Origin: Armatimonadota bacterium | Lineage (GTDB): Bacteria > Armatimonadota > Armatimonadia > Armatimonadales > Armatimonadaceae | Assembly: GCA_030833025.1 (NCBI GenBank) | Contig: JAURHZ010000049.1 | Location: 1-11,705 of the forward strand | Length of the DNA stretch: 11,705 bases | Direction: 5' to 3' | Shown: in pieces, positions 1 through 5,487 of the stretch | Position numbering within the stretch: the stretch's first letter is position 1 | Layout: each line of letters starts with the position of its first letter | The notes under the pieces: generated by a model | The model's input: the letters and a program-made list of their open reading frames with translations, nothing else | Databases searched by the model: none | Told to the model about the DNA's origin: nothing | Position numbers and translations under genes: made by a program

Positions 1-1217
1 TCACGTGCCAGCAGTGCATCCCCAGCCGTGTCCCGAACCTGATTACGCTTACGCTGGAGCTCTTTAATCTCGACATTAATGCGCTTGAGTTTTTCTTCAA
101 CATCCGCGCTGACGAGCGGGCGCTCCTGCCACTCCGCCATGTTCTGGAAATTCAACATCGTCTTTGTCGACTTGAAAATCCCGGCGAGCGCATAGTAATC
201 CTTGGTCGGAATCGGGTCGAACTTGTGATCATGACAGCGGGCGCACCCAAAGGTCATCCCCATAAATGTCTTGCCAAGGGTGTCGACCTGCTCATCGATG
301 ATGTCCAGCTCCTGCTTTACCGGGTCATCCTCGGCAAGCATCTTCGGCCCTAGGGAGAGGTAACCGGTAGCGATGATGCCATCCCGGCCGGCATCCGGCA
401 TCAGGTCACCCGCAAGCTGCTCGTGGAAAAACTTGTTGATGGGCTTGTCGGCATTGATCGCAGAAACCACATAGTCACGGTAACGCCAGGCATTAATGTA
501 AACCAGGTTTTCATCAACGCCATTGGAATCCGCATAGCGTGCGACATCGAGCCAGTGACGTCCCCAGCGCTCGCCGTAGGCAGGACTTGCCAAAAGTCGG
601 TCAACCACACGCTCAAATGCACCGGGCTTGTTGTCCTTTAGGAAGGCATCCACTTCCGCAGGCGTTGGTGGGAGGCCCGTCAGGTCAAAGGTCGCCCTTC
701 GGATGAGCGTCCGCTTATCAGCCTGTGGAGCAGGCTTGAGACCACTGGCTTCGAGCTTTGCGAGGACAAAGCGGTCAATCGGGGATGTTCCCCACGACTT
801 GCTGCGAACCGCAGGAGCCGCTGGTAACTTTGGAAGCTGGAATGCCCAGAACTTGGCAGGAGATGCCGCAGATTTCGCAGCAGTTTTTGGCCAAGGCGCG
901 CCGGCTTTTGCCCACGTTACTAGGGTCTCGCGAGGCCCATCTGCCAGCTTTCCGGCTGGAGGCATTTTAATGGTGCCATCGTAGTTGACCGTGGCAACGA
1001 CTTTTGCGGCCTGTTCTGCCGTGATGGCGCGATCGAGGCGTAGATTCCCAAGCTGTTGTTTTGGACCGTGACACGCTATGCAGTTGTCGAGCAGGACGGG
1101 CCTGACTTTAGACTCAAAGTGCTGGTCTGCACCTTGTCCAAGTGGCTTCGGCTGAGCGACTGTCGCCAGCATCAAAACGCCTGCAGTCAATGCTAAAACA
1201 GTGGTAATAGGCTTCAT
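1..1217 (-). CDS. Planctomycete-type cytochrome c / DUF1549 domain protein (PSCyt1-PSCyt2), C-terminus beyond the window
   Basis: About 405 residues are open from ATG at 1217 to the left edge, with no stop. The start is followed by an export-type N-terminus (MKPITTVLALTAGVLMLATV). A first haem-c motif, CIACH at residues 46-50, lies in the PSCyt1-like segment ending near residue 110. The PSCyt2/DUF1549 domain follows, with landmarks SPIDRFVLAKLE, RRATFDLTGLPPTP and YGERWGRHWLDVARYADSNG. It closes on the family signature GCARCHDHKFDPIPTKDYYA, whose second CxxCH is at residues 325-329. A charged, probably coiled-coil stretch begins just before the window edge. A DUF1553 (PSD1) domain normally follows and would lie outside. 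These proteins are exported and predicted to bind haem; most have no assigned reaction. The -10 (TATAAT) at 1236-1231 leaves only a leader of about 7 bases, so an SD is not expected. The family call is sure; the role is unknown. Confidence 0.93.
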   Translation of the reverse strand, partial: MKPITTVLALTAGVLMLATVAQPKPLGQGADQHFESKVRPVLLDNCIACHGPKQQLGNLRLDRAITAEQAAKVVATVNYDGTIKMPPAGKLADGPRETLVTWAKAGAPWPKTAAKSAASPAKFWAFQLPKLPAAPAVRSKSWGTSPIDRFVLAKLEASGLKPAPQADKRTLIRRATFDLTGLPPTPAEVDAFLKDNKPGAFERVVDRLLASPAYGERWGRHWLDVARYADSNGVDENLVYINAWRYRDYVVSAINADKPINKFFHEQLAGDLMPDAGRDGIIATGYLSLGPKMLAEDDPVKQELDIIDEQVDTLGKTFMGMTFGCARCHDHKFDPIPTKDYYALAGIFKSTKTMLNFQNMAEWQERPLVSADVEEKLKRINVEIKELQRKRNQVRDTAGDALLAR

Positions 1218-1230
1218 GGTGATTGGGCGC

Positions 1231-1258
1231 ATTATAGCCTTGAAACACACCCAAACAA
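1231..1258 (-). promoter_or_regulatory. Sigma-70-like promoter of the PSCyt/DUF1549 gene
   Basis: On the minus strand TTGTTT (1258-1253) is followed by a 16-base spacer and a perfect TATAAT (1236-1231). A transcript starting about 7 bases downstream would begin near 1224, only a few bases before the ATG at 1217. Confidence 0.55.
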
Positions 1259-1268
1259 TGCATGTAAT
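1240..1268 (+). promoter_or_regulatory. Promoter candidate for tmk (distal)
   Basis: TTGAAA (1240-1245), a 17-base spacer and TGTAAT (1263-1268) on the plus strand. It overlaps the divergent promoter of the cytochrome gene. The predicted start is about 1275, so a transcript could begin at or one base before the ATG at 1276 (leaderless) or run into the GTG at 1312. Confidence 0.45.
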
Positions 1269-1300
1269 TTTGTAGATGTTGGTGTTGCAGAATAGGCTTG

Positions 1301-1306
1301 TAGAAT
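1301..1306 (+). promoter_or_regulatory. -10 candidate immediately before the GTG start of tmk
   Basis: TAGAAT lies 5 bases before the GTG at 1312 and fits the TANNNT-plus-start arrangement of leaderless genes. The possible -35 (TTGGTG at 1279-1284, 16-base spacer) is poor. Confidence 0.3.
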
Positions 1307-1311
1307 ACGCT

Positions 1312-1935
1312 GTGGCAACTGGAATACTCATCACCCTCGAAGGCCCGGATGGCGCAGGCAAGACGACGCAAGCAAACTTGCTTCAGAGACGCTTGGAGCT
1401 GCTCGGACATACGGTCGTCCGCACACGGGAGCCGGGCGGCGATGTAGTGGGTGAAAAAGTGAGGGCGATGCTCCTCCATGACAAGATGACTCCGGAAGCC
1501 GAGTTTTTGCTCTTCGCAGCGAGTCGTGCACAAAACGTCGCGGATGTCATCGAACCAGCCCTTGCATCCGGAGCCGTGGTTCTCTGTGACAGGTTTGTCG
1601 ACTCAAGCATTGCCTATCAGGGCTACGGCCGCGGACTGTCGGTTGACTTCATCACCGCTGCAAATGCGTTTGCCACCAAAGGCCGGATGCCAGACTGCAC
1701 TGTCTTACTGGATGTCCCTGTCGAAGTCGGAAAGGCCCGGCGCGAAGGCGGTGGGGATGTCAACCGCCTCGATATGGAGGCAGCCACATTCCACGCAAAG
1801 GTCCGCGATGGCTACCTTGCGGCGGCAGCGGCAGACCCAGAACGAATTCGCCTCGTTGATGCCGAGTGCGGCGTCGATGAGCTAGAGCAGCGTGTTTGGG
1901 ATGCCATTTCCTGGCTGTTTGCATCCGGGAACTGA
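1312..1935 (+). CDS. tmk: Thymidylate kinase (dTMP kinase)
   Basis: Phosphorylates dTMP to dTDP with ATP, in cytoplasmic dTTP synthesis. From GTG 1312 the protein is 207 residues, the usual length of the family. Visible motifs: P-loop EGPDGAGKTT (residues 10-19); TREPGG (38-43), which contributes to the dTMP site; the DR motif in CDRFVDSSIAYQGYGRG (92-108); and the lid and following helix KARREGGGDVNRLDME with FHAKVRDGYL (141-169). An in-frame ATG at 1276 would add 12 residues (MLVLQNRLVEYA) before the normal family N-terminus. Neither start has an SD, so I prefer 1312 on length and alignment, while 1276 stays possible. The permease gene starts 5 bases after the stop, so the two are probably co-transcribed although functionally unrelated. 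Confidence 0.95.
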   Translation: MATGILITLEGPDGAGKTTQANLLQRRLELLGHTVVRTREPGGDVVGEKVRAMLLHDKMTPEAEFLLFAASRAQNVADVIEPALASGAVVLCDRFVDSSIAYQGYGRGLSVDFITAANAFATKGRMPDCTVLLDVPVEVGKARREGGGDVNRLDMEAATFHAKVRDGYLAAAAADPERIRLVDAECGVDELEQRVWDAISWLFASGN

Positions 1936-1940
1936 GGAGC

Positions 1941-2918
1941 GTGCGTAAACGCCCCGGCATTCTGACCGGCGGTCTTGTCATTCTCCTGTGCGGAGTCTTT
2001 TTGCTATCTCTGCTTGTCGGTGATGCCAATGTTCCCTTAAGCGATGTCATCAAGCTGCTTGGTGGATCCAATGATGGCAATGTTACAGCGACCATTGTGA
2101 TGGACTTTCGCCTCCCACGGGCCATTATTGCCGTTTTGGTGGGTGCCGCACTTGCATCCGCTGGTACATCGCTGCAAGGCTTGACGGGAAACCCGCTCGC
2201 TGACCCTTATCTCCTTGGTGTTGCCAGCGGTGCATCTCTTGGTGCCGCTGTAGCGGTGGCAGTCCCCGGCCTTTCAGGGATGATTCCGGTTTGTGCAACA
2301 ACGGGTGCGATGCTTTCGTTGATGGTGGTTTTTGCCATTACGGGGCGTGACCCGCGTGCGCATCCCGGGCGCTTTCTTCTCGGCGGCGTCATCGTTGGCA
2401 GCTTTCTCGCCGCTGCCGGGCAGCTGCTTTTGGCGCTGACGGGCACGAGTCAGGACCGTATTGTGGCTTGGATTCTGGGGGATCTTGGCAGCGCGACGCT
2501 GGAGCAGGCGCGCTGGGCGGCACCCGTGATTGGTGTTGGAATCGGATTGCTCTGGTGGTTTGGTCCGCAGGTGGATGCCATCGCGTTTGGGCCCGCGCTT
2601 GCCCGTACGGTTGGTGTGCGACTGAATGTGCTTCCTATTCTGCTCCTTACCGTTGTGGGTGTGCTGACCGCGATTGCGGTGAGCGTCTCTGGCATCATCG
2701 GCTTTATCGGCTTCGTCACACCACATATCGCACGTGCTCTGGTTGGTTGTGTCCAGCGGCGTGTCCTTTTGACAGCGGCGCTTGGCGGTGGGTTGATGTT
2801 GCTGGTTGCAGATGTCTTGTCGCGCACGCTTCGCCCTGGGATGCCGATTCCAATTGGTGTTATCACGGCACTTCTGGGTGCGCCGGCACTTGCGGTAGTT
2901 CTGCGTAAAGCACTTTAG
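1941..2918 (+). CDS. FecCD/BtuC-family ABC transporter permease (cobalamin, iron-siderophore or haem type)
   Basis: Integral membrane subunit of a type II ABC importer. From GTG 1941 it has 325 residues, normal for the family, with about nine or ten hydrophobic segments. Landmarks are RLPRAIIAVLVGAALASAG (58-76), the hallmark QGLTGNPLADPYLLGVASGA (79-98), WILGDLGS (177-184), the ATPase-contact region GFIGFVTPHIARALVG (254-269) and the C-terminal PIPIGVITALLGAPALAVVL (302-321). Substrate cannot be read from the permease alone. The start is uncertain: an AGGAG at 1935-1939 sits only one base before GTG 1941, closer than normal. Upstream in-frame TTG 1896 would overlap tmk by 40 bases; GTG gives a typical short basic N-terminus (VRKRPG) before TM1. 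No matching ATPase or binding-protein gene is adjacent, so its partners must lie elsewhere. Confidence 0.93.
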   Translation: MRKRPGILTGGLVILLCGVFLLSLLVGDANVPLSDVIKLLGGSNDGNVTATIVMDFRLPRAIIAVLVGAALASAGTSLQGLTGNPLADPYLLGVASGASLGAAVAVAVPGLSGMIPVCATTGAMLSLMVVFAITGRDPRAHPGRFLLGGVIVGSFLAAAGQLLLALTGTSQDRIVAWILGDLGSATLEQARWAAPVIGVGIGLLWWFGPQVDAIAFGPALARTVGVRLNVLPILLLTVVGVLTAIAVSVSGIIGFIGFVTPHIARALVGCVQRRVLLTAALGGGLMLLVADVLSRTLRPGMPIPIGVITALLGAPALAVVLRKAL

Positions 2919-2934
2919 AGGTTTCGAATAATTC

Positions 2935-2965
2935 AAAAAGCCGCCCTGTAACCACAGCGCGGCCC
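2935..2965 (-). terminator. Intrinsic terminator, second (distal) copy
   Basis: Minus-strand hairpin GGCCGC-g-CTGT-loop-ACAG-g-GCGGCT followed by T5 (plus-strand A-run 2935-2939). It is a copy of the terminator at 3127-3156. The base of the stem pairs as G-U instead of A-U, so folding is kept despite the changes. It would stop minus-strand transcripts 17 bases before the convergent permease gene. It has no T-run on the plus strand, so it does not obviously terminate the permease transcript. Confidence 0.75.
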
Positions 2966-3074
2966 TAACAAAGTCAAACCCAAAATCCAAATCTTAGAGG
3001 CAGAAAAACTACTTCTTTGGTTCGGCCTTAGGTTTGATAAAAAGCTTGTCATCCACAGGCACGTTGTTCTTTAC
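2935..3074 (-). repeat. Distal copy of duplicated LolA-like gene 3' end plus terminator
   Basis: Matches 3127-3252. The block covering the last 21-22 codons and the adjacent untranslated bases (about 3000-3074 against 3178-3252) differs at only two positions by eye. The spacer between stop codon and terminator differs more, and this copy is about 14 bases longer there. The terminator arms are conserved. Confidence 0.9.
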
Positions 3075-3092
3075 GTTTGTTGCATAAGACAT
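3009..3092 (-). pseudogene. Remnant C-terminal tail of a second LolA-like gene copy
   Basis: On the minus strand this reads a sequence ending VKNNVPVDDKLFIKPKAEPKK and a stop. It is identical in protein to the last 21 residues of the complete gene at 3187-3960. Homology stops abruptly upstream of the VKNN codons (near 3075). Further upstream the sequence is AT-rich and unrelated, and an in-frame ATG at 3092 gives a 27-codon ORF starting MSYATN. No SD is seen. Most likely it is the leftover of a tandem duplicate that lost its body by deletion. A small peptide or a terminator-bearing short RNA is possible but unsupported. Confidence 0.7.
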
Positions 3093-3126
3093 TGTAGTTT
3101 TTTGAAATTTGGTAAGTGCAGCATAG

Positions 3127-3156
3127 AAAAAGCCGCCCTGTAAACACAGCGCGGCT
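3127..3156 (-). terminator. Intrinsic terminator of the LolA-like gene
   Basis: Minus strand: AGCCGC-g-CTGT-GTTT-ACAG-g-GCGGCT followed by T5 (plus-strand A-run 3127-3131). The hairpin has 6 and 4 base pairs around one G-G mismatch and a 4-base loop, and starts 30 bases after the stop codon at 3187. Confidence 0.85.
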
Positions 3157-3252
3157 CTAACTAAACAAAACCCAAAAGCAGAAAAACTACTTCTTTGGTT
3201 CGGCCTTAGGCTTGATGAAAAGCTTGTCATCCACAGGCACGTTGTTCTTTAC
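3127..3252 (-). repeat. Proximal copy of duplicated LolA-like gene 3' end plus terminator
   Basis: Partner of 2935-3074. It comprises the last 22 codons of the intact gene, the stop, a 30-base spacer and the terminator. Confidence 0.9.
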
Positions 3253-3960
3253 ATCCGTGTACGTGATGATCACTTCCTGGATACCAGACACAATGCTTCG
3301 TGTCTTGAATGGAATCTGCATTCCATCAAGAAGTCGATAATCTGAGAGATACGTCTCTGTTGGAATTTTGCCTGTTGGCCCGACGGCAACCATATCCGTC
3401 CGGACTAGAAATAGGGTCTTTGTGTCAAAGTAATGCGTCTGCGGGCCGCCGGTCTTAGGTGTTAAGCGAATCGCATATGCCTGCGCAGTACCAACCTTAC
3501 GGACACCAAGGAGCTCTGCCTTCTTGTAGCGCTGCTTCCAATCGGATGCTTTCTGGTTCTTGACTTCATCCTTTGCTTGCGCAAGCTCAGCACCCTCGAG
3601 GTCACGAAGGCCATTGATCGGATCCTTCGCCCAGCCACTCTTGCCATCAAAGCCCATCAAAATGTCACCGATGCCCGGGAGTGACTGCTTCATAAAGAAG
3701 CGTTCCTTGCTCACCGTCATCTCCATTTCGCCATTCAAGCCATTGGCAGGAATCGACATCTTGGCCTTGGCAACACTGCTCGTGATCTTGTCGGATGCTG
3801 CACTTCCCATCGCCTTCGCAGATGCTGCAAGCACTGCATCCGCTGTCTTCAATGTTGCAACGTTTGACATAGCCGGCTTCTTCGTTCCGGCAGGCTTCTG
3901 CGCCATTACCGGGCCACAAAGAACCGCAAGTCCCAATGCAATCGACATCAAAATCTTCAT
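3187..3960 (-). CDS. Exported LolA-like (outer membrane lipoprotein-sorting type) protein
   Basis: 257 residues from ATG 3960. The start is chosen because AGGAG (3971-3967) lies 6 bases upstream; an in-frame GTG at 3984 would only bury the signal peptide. Residues 1-20 are a signal peptide (MKILMSIALGLAVLCGPVMA, cleavage before QK), so the protein is predicted to be periplasmic or secreted; there is no lipobox Cys. The mature part resembles the LolA/LolB fold: KTADAVLAASAKAMG helix, then alternating strands such as MEMTVSKERFFMKQSLPG, GKSGWAKDPINGLRDLEG, THYFDTKTLFLVRTDM and TYLSDYRLLDGMQIPFKTRS, ending KNNVPVDDKLFIKP. This architecture occurs both as a lipoprotein carrier and as a domain associated with secreted peptidases. 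A carrier role is inferred only from fold. The tail is Lys-rich. It lies downstream of the S41 gene; its own promoter candidate is at 3983-4010. Its 3' end and terminator are duplicated downstream. Confidence 0.8.
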   Translation of the reverse strand: MKILMSIALGLAVLCGPVMAQKPAGTKKPAMSNVATLKTADAVLAASAKAMGSAASDKITSSVAKAKMSIPANGLNGEMEMTVSKERFFMKQSLPGIGDILMGFDGKSGWAKDPINGLRDLEGAELAQAKDEVKNQKASDWKQRYKKAELLGVRKVGTAQAYAIRLTPKTGGPQTHYFDTKTLFLVRTDMVAVGPTGKIPTETYLSDYRLLDGMQIPFKTRSIVSGIQEVIITYTDVKNNVPVDDKLFIKPKAEPKK

Positions 3961-3982
3961 ACTTGACTCCTGAACTCGAATC

Positions 3983-4010
3983 ACTCTACCTAAACATCAC
4001 ATCTATGCAA
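3983..4010 (-). promoter_or_regulatory. Promoter candidate for the LolA-like gene
   Basis: Minus strand TTGCAT (4010-4005), a 16-base spacer and TAGAGT (3988-3983), followed by AGGAG and the ATG at 3960. The match is only moderate. It would allow expression separate from the upstream peptidase gene. Confidence 0.3.
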
Positions 4011-4021
4011 ATACGTTTCGT

Positions 4022-4066
4022 AACCTACCAACGTGGCGCACGCGCCAGTGCCTTGACCGCCGCCGT
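4022..4066 (-). repeat. Distal copy of S41 gene 3'-end repeat
   Basis: 45 bases aligned without gaps to 4172-4216, with 5 differences by eye. It contains the stop codon, the RAPRW codons and the VKAL codons. Confidence 0.85.
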
Positions 4067-4090
4067 GAAATCCGACATGGTCTTGAAGAT
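4025..4090 (-). pseudogene. Remnant C-terminal tail of a second S41 peptidase copy
   Basis: The minus strand reads FKTMSDFTAAVKALARAPRW and a stop at 4025-4027. This aligns with the last residues (MITASVKALVRAPRW) of the intact peptidase ending at 4175, 150 bases upstream in the reading direction. The reading frame is closed by a TAA about 8 codons above the aligned part. An internal ATG (4078) would give only 17 residues. It is more diverged than the LolA-like remnant, which suggests an older event or a related paralogue. Confidence 0.6.
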
Positions 4091-4133
4091 AAAAACTACA
4101 AGTTAAATGCTGGAGGGCGCTTTAGAGAACTTG
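4091..4133 (-). terminator. Possible weak terminator after the S41 peptidase gene
   Basis: On the minus strand CAAGTT (4133-4128) pairs with AACTTG (4104-4099). A further AAA (4123-4121) can pair with TTT (4107-4105), inside a large loop. TAG and a T5 run (4095-4091) follow. The stem is AT-rich with a 4-base bulge, so strength is doubtful. If it works, the LolA-like gene would need its own promoter. Confidence 0.3.
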
Positions 4134-4171
4134 GCATCTTCATATTCAAAACCATACGACCAAATCCACAA

Positions 4172-4216
4172 AACCTACCAACGCGGCGCACGCACCAGTG
4201 CCTTGACTGATGCCGT
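4172..4216 (-). repeat. Proximal copy of S41 gene 3'-end repeat
   Basis: The last 14 codons of the intact S41 peptidase and three following bases; partner of 4022-4066. Confidence 0.85.
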
Positions 4217-5419
4217 TATCATCGGGTCTTGATCAGCTGCAAGCGACTGACGCGACAAGCGAACTGGTACATCTGGGCGGACACCACGTGCCTCGAGAAG
4301 GACGCCCTTTGGCGTCTTGAAATCAGCGATGGCATATTGGAACTTCAAGCCACCATCAAGGCTTTCGATATTGCTTGGGAGCACCATCCCGCCCGTTGTA
4401 CGCCCGACAATCACTGCGCGGCGGATGTCCTGCATCCCACCAGCGAAGACCTCACTCGTCGAAAGCGACATTTCATCAATCAGAACAGCAACTGGACCAC
4501 GATAGTACGGAGGCTGCGGATTAATCGCAAAATGCAGCTGGCTGTTCCGCATATTCATGTCCCCAAGTGACAGCTTGTTCTTGCCCTTCGGCATAAACAT
4601 CCCGGCAAGCCCACTCGCCATCATCCCAACACCACCTGGATTTCCGCGGAGGTCGATGATGACTCCCTTTGCATCGGCATGGGAAAGAATCGCTTCGCGG
4701 ATCTGGGCCATTAGAGGTGTCAGGAGCCAGATGTTGAAGCGAATAACAAGGATGTCCCCTTCGATCACAGTGGTCTGTAGTGTCGTTGGAATATCGGTGA
4801 GATTGCCAAAAGATGCGGTCTCGCCAGGAGTTTGAATACAGGTGATATCCAATTCGACCAGCTTCTCATTGGCATCACGGAAGGTGTACTTCATCGCCAT
4901 CCCGATCGGCCCCTTCGTGATCTGGCCAGCCGCGGATGCAAACATCACGTTTGTCATTCCAACACGCTGCTTCAGCGTCAGGATTTTCTTCAGGCGATCG
5001 CGAACAGCTGTGTCGCCGACCTTCTCGATGATCCAGCCAGCCTTTACGCCAGCCTGCGCCGCAGGTGAATCTCGCTCCACCTCGACCACAACCGGCTCGT
5101 TGTACACATTACGGATATGCATCCCGTGCCAACCCGTCCCATGGGATGCATTCTGTGCATCGGATGCCACATCAGCTTCCGGAGGAATCACCCCAAAGTG
5201 GGATTGCCCAAGCTCACCCACCATCTGCTGCATCAGCGTATAAAAGGCGGAATTCGATTGTTCCTTTTCGACCCGTGGGCGGTAGACCTTGCGAACAGCA
5301 TCCCAGTTAGCTCCGACCTTGCGGGCATCCCAGTGGCGTGTCTTGACCCGGGACCATATCGTTTCAAATGTCCGGATGCGCTGTGCCTTTGTCAGGCCAT
5401 CAAACGTGCGAAACAACAT
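4175..5419 (-). CDS. S41-family peptidase (PDZ plus tail-specific-protease core) without signal peptide
   Basis: 414 residues from ATG 5419, with AGGAAGG about 9-10 bases upstream; TTG 5422 is an alternative start. An in-frame stop lies just above, so no signal peptide is being missed and the enzyme should be cytoplasmic. Order: N-terminal helical region (FETIWSRVKTRHWD, 18-31) with GELGQSHFGV (68-77; H74); PDZ domain about 98-150 (VVVEVERDSPAAQAGVKAGW); S41 core with GVIIDLRGNPGG (252-263) and DEMSLSTSEVFAGGMQD (315-331). By alignment to Prc/CtpA the nucleophile is S320. The Ctp lysine 25 residues later is Met345 (GRTTGGMV), as in the non-Lys, tricorn-like branch, which instead uses a His and other residues. 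Substrate unknown. It follows the NatB-type permease by 68 bases and probably shares its transcript. Its 3' end is duplicated at 4022-4090. Confidence 0.9.
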   Translation of the reverse strand: MLFRTFDGLTKAQRIRTFETIWSRVKTRHWDARKVGANWDAVRKVYRPRVEKEQSNSAFYTLMQQMVGELGQSHFGVIPPEADVASDAQNASHGTGWHGMHIRNVYNEPVVVEVERDSPAAQAGVKAGWIIEKVGDTAVRDRLKKILTLKQRVGMTNVMFASAAGQITKGPIGMAMKYTFRDANEKLVELDITCIQTPGETASFGNLTDIPTTLQTTVIEGDILVIRFNIWLLTPLMAQIREAILSHADAKGVIIDLRGNPGGVGMMASGLAGMFMPKGKNKLSLGDMNMRNSQLHFAINPQPPYYRGPVAVLIDEMSLSTSEVFAGGMQDIRRAVIVGRTTGGMVLPSNIESLDGGLKFQYAIADFKTPKGVLLEARGVRPDVPVRLSRQSLAADQDPMITASVKALVRAPRW

Positions 5420-5462
5420 CAAGCTAAACCCTTCCTACCCACACCCGCTAACCAACTTGACA

Positions 5463-5485
5463 CCAGCCGTGGCAAACGCCACTGG
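5463..5485 (-). other. Hairpin between permease and peptidase genes
   Basis: Perfect 5-bp stem GTGGC/GCCAC (5469-5473, 5478-5482) with a 4-base loop. An outer CCA/TGG pair extends it across a 3-base bulge. It starts 2 bases after the permease stop and has no T-run, so it is not a standard terminator. It might stabilise or segment the operon mRNA. Confidence 0.35.
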
Positions 5486-5487
5486 CA

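Noticed and set aside
2274..2990. 238-codon open frame on the minus strand
   Set aside because: It is antisense to the BtuC/FecCD permease. The translation is low-complexity and hydrophilic, rich in Arg/Asn/Lys/Gln/Thr, and runs through the terminator repeat.
3093..3230. Longer reading of the LolA-like tail remnant (73 codons from 3230)
   Set aside because: The extra codons come from out-of-frame reading through the intact gene's end and its terminator. Only the last 21-27 codons have homology.
4079..4174. Small ORF (MVLNMKMPSS...) between the S41 stop and its tail remnant
   Set aside because: Only 18 codons, no SD, no similarity seen, and it overlaps the terminator-like hairpin.
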